Origin: Mesorhizobium terrae
Lineage (GTDB): Bacteria; Pseudomonadota; Alphaproteobacteria; Rhizobiales; Rhizobiaceae
DNA length: 64,000 nucleotides
NCBI RefSeq assembly: GCF_008727715.1
Contig: NZ_CP044218.1
Location: 3,861,501 to 3,925,500, forward strand
Direction: 5' to 3'
Shown: one piece after another, positions 26,052-35,273 of the stretch
How positions within the stretch are numbered: the first letter of the stretch is position 1
Layout: the number at the start of each line of letters is the position of its first letter
The notes under the pieces: generated by a model
What the model saw: the letters and a program-made list of their open reading frames with translations, nothing else
What the model was told of the DNA's origin: nothing
The model's database searches: none
Program-made: the position numbers and the translations under genes

Positions 26052-27401
26052 ATGAACCGTTTTCAAAGCTTTGGGCGGGTGATCCCGCCGGCCGTAAAGG
26101 CCATCACTGCCTCGGAGGCCATCGCGCTTCTGAAAGGTGGGACGGCGCGGCCGGATTCGCTGCTCGCCTATGGCAATGGTCGCTCCTATGGCGACAGCTG
26201 CCAGAATGCCGCCGGTACGGTGGTCGATATGCGGCCGATGGGCAAGATCCGTTCCTTCAACGCCGAGAACGGCCTGCTGGAGGCCGATGCGGGCGTTATG
26301 CTGGCCGACATCATCGCCTATGCGGCGCCATTCGGGTTCTTCCCGCCTGTGGTGCCCGGCACGCAGTTCGTCACGCTGGGTGGCGCCATCGCGAACGATG
26401 TGCATGGCAAGAATCATCATCGGCGCGGCACCTTCGGCTGCCATGTCGAATCCTTCGCGCTGCTGCGTTCGGATGGTCGCGTCCATACCTGCTCGGAAAC
26501 CCAGAACACGCGCCTGTTCTGGGCGACGATCGGCGGCATGGGGTTGACCGGGCTGATCCTCTCGGCATCGATCCGCCTGATGCGGGTGCCGTCGCTGGAT
26601 GTGACCGAGACGGTGACGCCGTTCCGCAACCTTGCGGAATATTTCGATCTTGCCGAGGCTGCCGACGCGGCCAACGAATATGCGGTGGCCTGGATCGACC
26701 AGCTTGCCGGCGGCCGCAATCTCGGCCGTGGCCTGCTATTTGCCGGCAACCATGCCGATCACGGCTCGCATGCGGCGCAGAAGCCGGGCGGCCGGCTCTC
26801 CGTGCCGTTCCAGCCGCCGCTTACCGTGCTCAACCGGCCTTTCCTGAAGGCTTTCAATGCCGCCTACCGCTGGAAGAAGGGCAGGGCTTCCGGCCCGCAT
26901 ATGGTCGGTTATCAGGGCTTTTTCTTCCCGCTTGATGGCGTGCGCGACTGGAACCGGCTCTACGGCCCGGCGGGTCTGTTCCAGCATCAGAGCGTCATCC
27001 CCGACGAAGCCGCGCGAGAGGCCGTACCCGCGCTGCTTGCTGCGGCGCATCGGGCCGGGCAGGGCTCGTTCCTGACCGTGTTGAAGCGTTTCGGCGCGAT
27101 CCGTTCGCCCGGTATCCTGTCCTTCCCGCGCCCTGGCTACACGCTGACGCTCGATTTTCCTAACCGGGGCGGCAAGACATTGGCGCTGCTTGCCGAACTC
27201 GACCGCATCACAGTCGCGGCCGGCGGCGCGGTCAACCCATACAAGGATGCGCGCATGAGCGCCGAAACCTTCGCCGCGTCTTTCCCGGACTGGCGGCGGC
27301 TCGAAACCGTGCGCGATCCTGCCTTCCTGTCGAGTTTCTGGGCCCGCACCGCATACCGGCTCGGCCCGCAGCGCGGCGGTCTGGCCGAAGCAGCGGAATG
27401 A
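26052..27401 (+). CDS. DprE1-like FAD oxidase (decaprenyl-phosphoryl-ribose 2'-oxidase family)
   Basis: A 449-residue FAD enzyme of the VAO family. The FAD-binding stretch YGNGRSYGD and the segment VPGTQFVTLGGAIANDVHGKNHH match DprE1, which oxidises the 2'-OH of polyprenyl-phospho-ribose on the way to polyprenyl-phospho-arabinose. The C-terminal KDARMSAETF...SFPDW region also fits. At the position where mycobacterial DprE1 has the inhibitor-reactive Cys387 I read LLAELD, so that cysteine seems absent (alignment from memory). Start ATG 26052 follows the UbiA stop by two bases. No classical DprE2 reductase is adjacent; the epimerase at 27977 may stand in. Confidence 0.87.
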   Translation: MNRFQSFGRVIPPAVKAITASEAIALLKGGTARPDSLLAYGNGRSYGDSCQNAAGTVVDMRPMGKIRSFNAENGLLEADAGVMLADIIAYAAPFGFFPPVVPGTQFVTLGGAIANDVHGKNHHRRGTFGCHVESFALLRSDGRVHTCSETQNTRLFWATIGGMGLTGLILSASIRLMRVPSLDVTETVTPFRNLAEYFDLAEAADAANEYAVAWIDQLAGGRNLGRGLLFAGNHADHGSHAAQKPGGRLSVPFQPPLTVLNRPFLKAFNAAYRWKKGRASGPHMVGYQGFFFPLDGVRDWNRLYGPAGLFQHQSVIPDEAAREAVPALLAAAHRAGQGSFLTVLKRFGAIRSPGILSFPRPGYTLTLDFPNRGGKTLALLAELDRITVAAGGAVNPYKDARMSAETFAASFPDWRRLETVRDPAFLSSFWARTAYRLGPQRGGLAEAAE

Positions 27402-27521
27402 CAGAATTCCGATCTGTCGTCGGTAAACAAAGATAAAATTAGACTTGCCTAAAATTACTGGTGCCGTTTCACGAATTCTTTTCGGCTTTATCTTAGACGG
27501 GTGACGGGTATTGGGGGTGAA

Positions 27522-27980
27522 ATGAAATACATTGCTTTCATATTATTCACGGTGATGACCAACGCCGCCGCGCAGCTCATGCTGAAGCAAGGCATGATGT
27601 CGCTCGGGCCGATTTCATTCGAGGGCGTCAACCCGATCATCAAGCTTTTGCAGATTGTCTTCAGCCCCTGGGTGTTCCTGGGCCTGTGCACCTTCGTCAT
27701 CTCGATGGCGTCGCATCTCTATGTGCTGTCCAAAGTCGAGCTCTCTTTCGCCTATCCGTTTCTCAGCCTTGCCTATGTCGTGGTCGCGGTGTTCGCCTAT
27801 TTCGTGTTCCGGGAAGACCTGAACGCCTGGCGCATCGCCGGCATCGCCTTCATCTGCGTCGGCACCGTGCTGATCGCCCAGAGCGGCGGGGCTGATCAGG
27901 GGCATGAGCCGGGCGAGGGCGGCAAGGCCACCCAGACCACCTCCCTTTCCACCGACAAGATCAGCGGGACCGTTCGATGA
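27522..27980 (+). CDS. SMR/EamA-type four-helix membrane protein, possible polyprenyl-phosphate-sugar flippase
   Basis: A 152-residue protein with four hydrophobic helices, the motif SKVELSFAYPFLSLAYVVV and a polar C-terminal tail of about 30 residues. Size and pattern fit the SMR/ArnE-ArnF group, whose Arn members flip undecaprenyl-phospho-aminoarabinose across the inner membrane. The start ATG 27522 has GGGGGTGAA before it, and the stop overlaps the epimerase start by four bases. Position inside a lipid-linked pentose cluster makes a flippase role reasonable but unproven; a drug or solute exporter is the alternative. The preceding 120 bases are AT-rich, suggesting an internal promoter. Confidence 0.75.
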   Translation: MKYIAFILFTVMTNAAAQLMLKQGMMSLGPISFEGVNPIIKLLQIVFSPWVFLGLCTFVISMASHLYVLSKVELSFAYPFLSLAYVVVAVFAYFVFREDLNAWRIAGIAFICVGTVLIAQSGGADQGHEPGEGGKATQTTSLSTDKISGTVR

Positions 27981-28984
27981 GACATGTGATTATCGGCGGC
28001 GACGGCTTCGTCGGCCGCCACCTTGCTCCCAAGCTTGTCGCCGATGGTGAAGAGGTCGTTGTCGCGGACATCGTCAAGAGCGACCTGCCGCACTATCGCG
28101 CCGTGCGCCATGTCCAATGCGACGTGACCGACCCGGCCTCGGTGGCCGCGCTCGGCATCAAGGCCGACGACATGGTCTACAATCTCTCGGCCAAGATGCT
28201 GTCGCCGATCCAGGTGCGCGCCAAACGCCACGACTTCTTCTATCCGGTGAACTATCACGGCACCGTCAACATCATCGAGGCGATGGACAAGGCCGGTGCG
28301 CCAAAGCTCGTGCATTTCACCACCGACATGATCTATGGCCACACGGTCACCCAGCCGATGACCGAGGAACATCCGGTCGCGCCGCTTGGCGAATACGGCA
28401 TGTCGAAATGGGAGACCGAGCAGCTTGCCGCCGAATGGCGCAAGCGCGGCATGTCGATTTCGCTGTTCCGGCCCCGCCTTATCATCGGTCCCGGCCGTCT
28501 CGGCATCCTGGAAAAACTGTTCAAGCTGATCGACTGGAACCTGCCGGTGCCGATGATCGGCTCGGGCCGCAATCCATACCAGTTCATTTCGGTGTTCGAT
28601 TGTGCCGAAGCCGCACGGCTGGCCTGGAAGGCTGGCGTGCCCAACGAGGCCTATAATCTCGGTTCGCTCAAGCCGCCGCCGGTGCGCAAGCTGCTGGGCG
28701 ACCTGATCCGCCATGCCGGGTCGAAGTCGATCCTGCTGCCGACGCCTGGCTGGGCGGTGAAACGCACGCTCGACCTGCTCGACCGTCTCAACATGCCGAT
28801 CATGGATCCCGAGCAATATCTCATCGCCGATGAGGATTGCGTGCTCGACGTGTCCAAGGGCGAGCGCCAGCTCGGCTGGGTGCCGCAATATCGCGACGAG
28901 GACATGCTGATCGCCGCCTACCGCGAATACCGGGCCAAGAAGGGCGCTGCCGCGACGGCGGTGAAACACGCGCCCGCCGAGTGA
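27977..28984 (+). CDS. NAD-dependent epimerase/dehydratase (extended SDR)
   Basis: A 335-residue extended short-chain dehydrogenase. The Rossmann motif is IGGDGFVGRHL, an acidic ADIV loop selects NAD, and the catalytic YGMSK (Y-x3-K) follows the TTDMIYG serine/threonine region. The C-terminal part is a sugar-nucleotide-type substrate domain. It is translated in overlap with the flippase-like gene. In the lipid-linked pentose model it could perform the reduction or epimerisation step that DprE2 carries out in mycobacteria, although DprE2 is a classical, shorter SDR. Family assignment is secure, reaction is not. Confidence 0.85.
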   Translation: MRHVIIGGDGFVGRHLAPKLVADGEEVVVADIVKSDLPHYRAVRHVQCDVTDPASVAALGIKADDMVYNLSAKMLSPIQVRAKRHDFFYPVNYHGTVNIIEAMDKAGAPKLVHFTTDMIYGHTVTQPMTEEHPVAPLGEYGMSKWETEQLAAEWRKRGMSISLFRPRLIIGPGRLGILEKLFKLIDWNLPVPMIGSGRNPYQFISVFDCAEAARLAWKAGVPNEAYNLGSLKPPPVRKLLGDLIRHAGSKSILLPTPGWAVKRTLDLLDRLNMPIMDPEQYLIADEDCVLDVSKGERQLGWVPQYRDEDMLIAAYREYRAKKGAAATAVKHAPAE

Positions 28985-29045
28985 ATTTGGCCCGCAAGAC
29001 CTGGCCGCAACCGGCCGGGCAGGCACCGACAAGGGGGATTTCGAG

Positions 29046-30512
29046 ATGACTGTCATGACCAAGCCAGAACAGGATAATGCCCGCGCCGTTGCAGCCGCGC
29101 CGCTTGGCAACACCAGGCGCAAGCCGGAGCTGATCAGCGTCGAGCAGGCAAAGGCGCTGGACGTCGCCCGCATCACCGACCTGTTCAAGGCACACCTCAA
29201 CCCCGGCCAGCTGCATTTCATGAAGCTGCTCGGCTTCCACAAGGTGAAGATCGAGCGCGCCGAAGGCATGTTCTATGTCGACCAGAACGGCCGCAAGATC
29301 CTCGACTTCTTTGGCGGGTTCGGCTCGCTGGCCTTTGGGCACAACCATCCGCGCATCCTCGAGGCGCGCAAGAAGTTCCAGGAGGAGAAGCGGCAGGAGA
29401 TCGCCATCGCCTTCATGTCGCAATATGCAGCGGCCCTTGCCCACAACATCGCTGCCTGTTCGCCGGGCGATCTCGACATGGTCTTCCTCGGCTCGTCCGG
29501 TTCGGAGGCGATGGAGGCGGCGGTGAAGCTCGCCGAGCGCGCCGCCGGCCCGAAGCGGCCGAAGGTCGTCTATGCGGAGAACTCCTTCCACGGCAAGACC
29601 AAGGGCGTTTTGGCCATCACCGACGGGTCGCTCTACCGGGCCGACTTCAAGGTGGTCGACAACACGGTTCGCGTGCCGTTCGGCGATATCGATGCCGTCG
29701 AGCGGCTGTTCCGCTCCGATCCGGAGATCGGCGTCATCGTGCTGGAGACCATCCAGGGCGGCGGCGGCATTATCCAGGCGCCGACTGAATACTGGCAGAA
29801 GCTCAGAGCTCTCTGCGATCAGTATGGCGTGCTGTGGGTGGCCGACGAAGTGCAGTGCGGTTATGGCCGCTCCGGCCGTTTCTATGCTTTCGAGCACCAT
29901 GGCGTGGTGCCCGATGTGACGGCGCTGGCGAAGTCGCTCGGCGCGGGCAAGGCGGCGGTCGGCGCCATGATCGCCAAACGCGACGTCTACATGAAGGCCT
30001 ATGGCACGCCGAAGACGGCGATGATCCACGCCATGGCCACCTTTGGCGGCATGGGCGAGGCCTGCGTGACCGCCATCGAAGGCATCAACGTGCTCTACGA
30101 TGAAGGGCTGATCGACAACGCGGCCAACACCGGCGCCTACCTTCTTGAGCGGCTCACCGCGCTGCGGGAAAAGTATCCGAAGATCATCAAGGATGTGCGC
30201 GGCAAGGGCTTCATGGTCGGCCTGGAGTTCCACGATTTCTCGCAGACCTTGCCGATGGTGTTACGCCCGGTGGTCAGCGTGCTGGACGACAAGCTCAAGG
30301 GTTCGCTGTCTGGGTTTGTCGGCGCGCTACTGTTGCGCGATTACGACGTGCTGGTCGCCTTCACCGAATACAATCGCAATGTCATCCGCCTCGAGCCGCC
30401 GCTGATCTGCCAGTGCGAGCATGTGGACCGTTTCATCGAGGCCTTCGACAGTCTTCTGTCGCGCGGCATCGTGGCCATCGTGAAGGATTTCGTGAAGAGC
30501 CAGATGCGCTGA
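29046..30512 (+). CDS. Class III PLP-dependent aminotransferase
   Basis: A 488-residue fold-type I enzyme of the ornithine/GABA aminotransferase class. Key features: LGSSGSEAMEAAVKLA (cofactor phosphate binding), ADEVQCGYGRSG with the PLP-pyridine aspartate, and the lysine in TALAKSLGAGKAA. The first 45 residues are a polar extension. It begins 61 bases after the epimerase stop in the same direction and ends at a strong terminator, so it is likely the last gene of the sugar cluster. Class III enzymes usually act on omega-amino acids or keto sugars; a role on a keto-pentose intermediate is possible but speculative. Confidence 0.85.
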   Translation: MTVMTKPEQDNARAVAAAPLGNTRRKPELISVEQAKALDVARITDLFKAHLNPGQLHFMKLLGFHKVKIERAEGMFYVDQNGRKILDFFGGFGSLAFGHNHPRILEARKKFQEEKRQEIAIAFMSQYAAALAHNIAACSPGDLDMVFLGSSGSEAMEAAVKLAERAAGPKRPKVVYAENSFHGKTKGVLAITDGSLYRADFKVVDNTVRVPFGDIDAVERLFRSDPEIGVIVLETIQGGGGIIQAPTEYWQKLRALCDQYGVLWVADEVQCGYGRSGRFYAFEHHGVVPDVTALAKSLGAGKAAVGAMIAKRDVYMKAYGTPKTAMIHAMATFGGMGEACVTAIEGINVLYDEGLIDNAANTGAYLLERLTALREKYPKIIKDVRGKGFMVGLEFHDFSQTLPMVLRPVVSVLDDKLKGSLSGFVGALLLRDYDVLVAFTEYNRNVIRLEPPLICQCEHVDRFIEAFDSLLSRGIVAIVKDFVKSQMR

Positions 30513-30542
30513 TCGCAGTCCGACGGAGGTTGGGAAATGTGA

Positions 30543-30570
30543 AAGGCCGGGAGTGATCCCGGCCTTTTTC
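30543..30570 (+). terminator. Rho-independent terminator
   Basis: AAGGCCGGGA (30543-30552) pairs with TCCCGGCCTT (30557-30566) around GTGA, followed by TTTC. It ends the sugar-cluster transcript ahead of the converging membrane-protein gene. Confidence 0.88.
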
Positions 30571-30655
30571 TTTGTCGCGGCGCCAACGACGCAGGTGCGC
30601 TGCTTATCCCGGAAACCGAAAGCCGGTCTGGATGCGACAGACGCTTCGCCGCAGG

Positions 30656-32395
30656 TCAGCTGGCCGGGGCGTTTCGGGGTCCGAGCGCCGTGTCGAATTT
30701 CGGGTGGATGAAAGCGTCGTAACAGGCGTCGAGCTTGATGCGGCGATGATTGGTGAGCGCCGGTATGTAGAGCGTGTAGAGGATGCTGTTGTTCGCCGTC
30801 GGTGGGCAGGTCGGCAACAGTACCAGGTCCGTATCCGCGACCGCCTGTTCCTCCTCCAAACCGGGCGGCGGCACGGCGCGGCCCGGATCAGCGCCGATCG
30901 CCACGTGCAGCGGCGCGGAGCGTTGCATCAGCCAGGGAAACGGATTGACGAAGTTCAGCGACATGATGGTGTCGAAACGGATGCCGGCCTTGGTTTCGAT
31001 GTCGCGGATCGAACTGATCGCCGTGTCGACAGCGCTCAGATAGCCGATCTGGAAGTCGAAGTCGGAGTAGAGCAGGGGCGTCGGCAGTTCGTAGATGCCG
31101 GCGAGATCTTCGTAAAGTTTACGATGCTCGGGATAGAAATGGAGCATATGGTCCGTCCGCGCCTCTATGTCGGGCCGCATGTTGACGGCACCCAGGCTCT
31201 TCAGGTTGCGTTCGGCCAGTGGCACGTTCTTGATCGCGCCGAGATAGGTGCGCGCGGCGCGCTCGATGATGCGCACCACTGGCGGCAAAGCCGCGGCGGC
31301 GACCAACGAGGTGATGGTCAGCACCAGAACCGGCCGCTCGACGATTCCTCGGGTCTTCATGAGAATGGCGAGCAGCACGGGCCAAAGGAAGATGAAGGCC
31401 TGGCTGCCGGTGTTCTGCGTTTCGTAGAGGATGCCGGCGATCAGCACCACTGCCAGCCACAGGCTGTCGCGGGCCAGAACCGATGTCCCCTCGACGGCTT
31501 GGGACGCGGTCTTGCGCCATTCCGACCACAACAGCACGAACACCAGTATTCCGGCGGAGCCGACGATGCCGAAGCTCAAGGAAGAGGCTTGCAGAATGCG
31601 GGGCAGCAGCGAGCCGCTGTTCAAGCCGATCAGGATCAGGATGTCGTGGATGTAGCGACCGACGAGGCCCGACGACACCTCCATCCCGGCGATGATCGCC
31701 ATGAAGGCGACCGCGGCGATCAGCGCATCGCGTAGCGCGATACGCCCAGCGACGAGCGCGTAGGCGCAGATCATGCCCGCCGCGAGAAAACCGGTGATCT
31801 TCAGAAAGAACAGCGAGCCCATGCAGACAGCGATCAGGCCGACCAGAAGCCGCCTGTCGCGCACGAAGGTGAAGGCCGCCACCAGTACATAGAGCATCTG
31901 GCAAGCTTGGCGGTTATAGATGCCGAAACCGTCGGAACCCGGATAGGTGTACATTTCGCGCGTGTTGAAGGGCAAAATCGCGAAGATCAGGAAGGGGATC
32001 AGCAAGGCGAACGCGGTGAAACGCGAGCTCCTGTCGACATGCCACACGATGGCCGCCATCGCCGGCGCGGTGATGGCAAGCAGCGACCAGTGCGCGAGAA
32101 ACACGGGATGGCCTTCCGGAAACAGCGCTACCCAACCGGCGAACAGGTAGTAGCCGAGCGGGCCGACCGGCACGAAGAAGTCGAGGACCGGTACCTGGCC
32201 GTCGAAGATGCGGTTGGCGGCGTCATAGTAGATGAAGACGTCCCAATACATCGGGCCGATCGGCAGGTGGACCGGCAGGGCAAGTAAGACGAGGACGACG
32301 AGCAGGGCCAGCACCAGCAAGGTGACGGGCGCGGTCAGTACCGACAGGAAAGGCCGGGGGCTTGTCTTGGAGGACTGTTCGAAGGCCACGCTCAT
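30656..32395 (-). CDS. Polytopic membrane protein, GT-C glycosyltransferase-like
   Basis: A 579-residue protein with about ten hydrophobic helices in its first 400 residues and a soluble C-terminal part of about 180. The first extracytoplasmic loop holds PMYWDVFIYYDAANRIFDGQ, an acidic loop like those that bind lipid-phosphate sugars in GT-C enzymes. A further marker is the VPVGPLGYYLFAGW motif. It converges on the putative lipid-linked pentose cluster, so it may be the enzyme that transfers the sugar outside the membrane. I cannot name the family from sequence alone. ATG 32395 is preferred; a TTG at 32467 would extend it. Confidence 0.7.
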   Translation of the reverse strand: MSVAFEQSSKTSPRPFLSVLTAPVTLLVLALLVVLVLLALPVHLPIGPMYWDVFIYYDAANRIFDGQVPVLDFFVPVGPLGYYLFAGWVALFPEGHPVFLAHWSLLAITAPAMAAIVWHVDRSSRFTAFALLIPFLIFAILPFNTREMYTYPGSDGFGIYNRQACQMLYVLVAAFTFVRDRRLLVGLIAVCMGSLFFLKITGFLAAGMICAYALVAGRIALRDALIAAVAFMAIIAGMEVSSGLVGRYIHDILILIGLNSGSLLPRILQASSLSFGIVGSAGILVFVLLWSEWRKTASQAVEGTSVLARDSLWLAVVLIAGILYETQNTGSQAFIFLWPVLLAILMKTRGIVERPVLVLTITSLVAAAALPPVVRIIERAARTYLGAIKNVPLAERNLKSLGAVNMRPDIEARTDHMLHFYPEHRKLYEDLAGIYELPTPLLYSDFDFQIGYLSAVDTAISSIRDIETKAGIRFDTIMSLNFVNPFPWLMQRSAPLHVAIGADPGRAVPPPGLEEEQAVADTDLVLLPTCPPTANNSILYTLYIPALTNHRRIKLDACYDAFIHPKFDTALGPRNAPAS

Positions 32396-32528
32396 CTCCA
32401 GTATCCGCGGCGCTCCGGGAAGGAATTCCGGTTCATTCGGCCTGTCTATAAGAAAAATCGAAAACAAGCGTTAAACCGGCCCGGCCGGCGGAGCCAAAAG
32501 GACTGGCGCGGTGGCGTCGCGCGGCTTT

Positions 32529-32544
32529 TTTGCAATGTCGCAAA
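32529..32544 (+). promoter_or_regulatory. GTCGCAAA-type site and promoter of the 853-residue oxidoreductase
   Basis: TTTGCAAT directly abuts GTCGCAAA (32537-32544), the half-site found upstream of other corrinoid-pathway genes. A TATAGT hexamer at 32571-32576 fits a -10 box, which would put the motif near position -46, a normal place for an AraC-family activator. Site and promoter are predictions. Confidence 0.55.
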
Positions 32545-32608
32545 CAGGCTGCAATCGACCGGCGCCGCCCTATAGTGTGCGCGCAATATCATCTCGGAGT
32601 CGCGGGCA

Positions 32609-35170
32609 ATGGCAGAGTTTCCGAAAAAGGCGAAGGTTGTCATCATCGGGCTTGGCGGTATCGTGGGCGCGTCGATTGCCCATCATCTGATCGAGCGTGG
32701 CTGGGACGACATCGTCGGTATCGACAAGTCGGGTATCCCGACCGACATCGGCTCGACCGCGCACGCCTCGGACTTCTGCTACACGACGAGCCACGACTAC
32801 CTTTCGGTCTGGACTACCCAGTACTCGATCGATTTCTACGAGAAGATGGGCCACTACGCCCGCATCGGCGGCCTCGAAGTCGCTCGCACCGGCGACGACA
32901 CCTGGATGGAAGAGATCAAGCGCAAGCTGTCCTCCGCCAAGGCCTTCGGTACCCGCGCACACTATGTTTCGCCGTCCGAGATCAAGGCGATGTTCCCGCT
33001 GATCGAGGAAGATCAGGTGATGGGCGGCATGTTTGATCCCGACGCCGGCCTGGTCATCCCGCGCTCGCAGACGGTTGCCGGCAAGCTGGTCGACGCCGCC
33101 GAGAAGTCCGGAAAGCTCCAGGTCTTCGGCAACACGCCGGCCACCTCGCTGATCGTCGAGAAGGGCCGCATCAAAGGCGTCGTCACCCATCGCGGCACGA
33201 TCATGGCCGACCATGTCGTCGTCTGCGCCGGTATATGGGGCCGCCTGATCGCCGAGATGGTCGGCGAGGACCTGCCTGTTATGCCGGTCGATCATCCGCT
33301 CACCTTCTTCGGCCCGTACAACGAGTTCGAGGGCACCGGCAAGGAGATCGGCTTCCCGTTGCTGCGCGACCAGGGCAACTCCGCCTATATGCGCGACACC
33401 GGCGACCCCAAGACCACCGAAGGCGGCCAGATCGAGTGGGGCTATTACGAGACCACCAATCCGCGTCTCTGCCATCCGCGCGAGATCCTCGAAAAGCACG
33501 AGGCACGTCTGTCGCCGTCGCAGCGCGACCTCGACATGGAACAGATCATGGTGCCGCTGGAGCGCGCCATGGAGCTGACGCCGATCCTCGGCGAGATCGG
33601 CTACAATGAAAGCCATTCCTTCAACGGCCTGCTTCAGGTTTCCGCCGCCGGCGGCCCGTCCTGCGGCGAGAGCCAGAAGGTGCGCGGCCTCTGGTACTGC
33701 GTCGCTATCTGGGTCAAGGACGGTCCCGGTTACGGCAAGCTGATCGCCGATTGGATGACCGACGGCCGCACCGAGATCGACCACAACTCGATCGACTATT
33801 CGCGCTTCTACCCGCACCAGCTGGAAGAAAAATTCATCGAGGGCCGCACTTTCGAGGCCGCCCAGAAGATCTATTTCCCGGCCGTGCATACCCGCGAGCC
33901 CTACGCCACCGGCCGCAACGTCAAGCGTTCGCCCTTCTACGAGCGCGAGAAGGAACTCGGTGGATACTTCATGGAGCTTGGCGGTTGGGAGCGTGCCCAC
34001 GGCTATGCCGCCAACGAGCACCTGCTCGAAAAATACGGCAACCGCGTTCCGGTGCGCGAGAACGAATGGGACAGCCGCCATTTCTGGCGCGTGTCCAACG
34101 CCGAGCATCTGGCGATGAGCGAGGATTGCGGCATCGTCAACCTCTCGCACTTCCACATGGTGGATATCGAAGGTCCCGACCATGTCGAGCTCTTGGAATG
34201 GCTCTGTGCTGCCAAGATCGGCGGCGATAGCAATATCGGCAAGGGCATCTACACCCATTTCCTCGACGACGAGGGCATGGTGCGCGCCGACTTCACCGTC
34301 TTCCGCATGGCGGACCGCTGCCGCCTGGTGAACGGTGCCGATGCCGGCCCGCGCGACTTCCACTACATGAAGCGTGTGGCTGAGGATCGCGGTCTCGACG
34401 TTACCATCACCGACACGTCGGAAAAATACATCACCATCGGCATCTGGGGACCGAACGCCCGCGAAAACCTGAAGAAAGTGGTGTCCGATCCCGCCGGTCT
34501 CGACCAGGAAAACTTCGCCTTCGCCGCGATCAAGCAGATCGAGATCGCCGGTAAGAACGTTACAGCTTTCCGCATCTCCTATGTCGGCGAGCAGGGCTGG
34601 GAACTGCACATGAAATACGAGGACGGCCTGGCCGTCTGGGATGCCCTGCGCTCGACCGGCGTCATGGCCTTCGGTGTCGAGACCTACGCCAATTCGCGCC
34701 GCATGGAAAAGAGCCTGCGCCTGCAGAATGCGGACCTTCTCACCCAGTACAACCTCATCGAGGCCGACCTTGCCCGTCCGAAGGTCAAGGAAGCCGACTT
34801 CCGCGGCAAGGCCAAGCATCTGGAGTACAAGGCGCGCGCCCACCAGCCCGCCATGCTCTGCACGCTCATCATGACCGACAACACCGACGGCAAGGGCGTC
34901 AAGCGCTACCCAGTCGGCTCGATGCCGGTCATGGATCCGGAAACCGGTGAGGTGCTGATCGACGAGCTCGGCCGGCGCTCTTATACCACTTCGGTCGCTT
35001 ACGGCCCGACCATCGGCAAGAACATCGCGCTCGCCTACGTGCCGCACGCTTATGCGCAGGAGGGGCGCAAGCTTCAGGTTGGCTATTTCGGAGAGACCTA
35101 TCCGGTCGAGGTGGCAGGGGTCGGCTACAAACCGCTCTACGACCCGGAGAATTTGAAGCCGAGAAGCTGA
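32609..35170 (+). CDS. Divergent dimethylglycine-dehydrogenase-like FAD/folate enzyme (853 aa)
   Basis: A multidomain flavoprotein: N-terminal DAO domain with VVIIGLGGIVGASIAHH, central FAO_M region, C-terminal GCV_T and GCV_T_C domains (GEQGWELHMKYEDG). It is longer and clearly distinct from the two paralogues at 5-12 kb. The usual TWHAAG flavinylation motif reads GSTAHASDF, so His52 is kept but its surroundings differ. It would demethylate a tertiary amine such as dimethylglycine and pass the carbon to THF. A GTCGCAAA site lies upstream and a strong terminator follows, so it is a single-gene transcript, likely controlled by the GlxA regulator at 36-37 kb. CGGAG precedes ATG 32609. Confidence 0.88.
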   Translation: MAEFPKKAKVVIIGLGGIVGASIAHHLIERGWDDIVGIDKSGIPTDIGSTAHASDFCYTTSHDYLSVWTTQYSIDFYEKMGHYARIGGLEVARTGDDTWMEEIKRKLSSAKAFGTRAHYVSPSEIKAMFPLIEEDQVMGGMFDPDAGLVIPRSQTVAGKLVDAAEKSGKLQVFGNTPATSLIVEKGRIKGVVTHRGTIMADHVVVCAGIWGRLIAEMVGEDLPVMPVDHPLTFFGPYNEFEGTGKEIGFPLLRDQGNSAYMRDTGDPKTTEGGQIEWGYYETTNPRLCHPREILEKHEARLSPSQRDLDMEQIMVPLERAMELTPILGEIGYNESHSFNGLLQVSAAGGPSCGESQKVRGLWYCVAIWVKDGPGYGKLIADWMTDGRTEIDHNSIDYSRFYPHQLEEKFIEGRTFEAAQKIYFPAVHTREPYATGRNVKRSPFYEREKELGGYFMELGGWERAHGYAANEHLLEKYGNRVPVRENEWDSRHFWRVSNAEHLAMSEDCGIVNLSHFHMVDIEGPDHVELLEWLCAAKIGGDSNIGKGIYTHFLDDEGMVRADFTVFRMADRCRLVNGADAGPRDFHYMKRVAEDRGLDVTITDTSEKYITIGIWGPNARENLKKVVSDPAGLDQENFAFAAIKQIEIAGKNVTAFRISYVGEQGWELHMKYEDGLAVWDALRSTGVMAFGVETYANSRRMEKSLRLQNADLLTQYNLIEADLARPKVKEADFRGKAKHLEYKARAHQPAMLCTLIMTDNTDGKGVKRYPVGSMPVMDPETGEVLIDELGRRSYTTSVAYGPTIGKNIALAYVPHAYAQEGRKLQVGYFGETYPVEVAGVGYKPLYDPENLKPRS

Positions 35171-35209
35171 GACCGTCACTCGGCCGCAGCAAACCTTCGA
35201 ACGATCATA

Positions 35210-35237
35210 CAAAAGCCCGGCACCAGCCGGGCTTTTG
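35210..35237 (+). terminator. Rho-independent terminator
   Basis: CAAAAGCCCGGC (35210-35221) and GCCGGGCTTTTG (35226-35237) form a 12-pair stem around ACCA, ending in a T-rich strand. It follows the 853-residue oxidoreductase. Confidence 0.9.
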
Positions 35238-35273
35238 CTTTGTAAGGGGCCGGTTTTCGCTTACTCTTCGACC

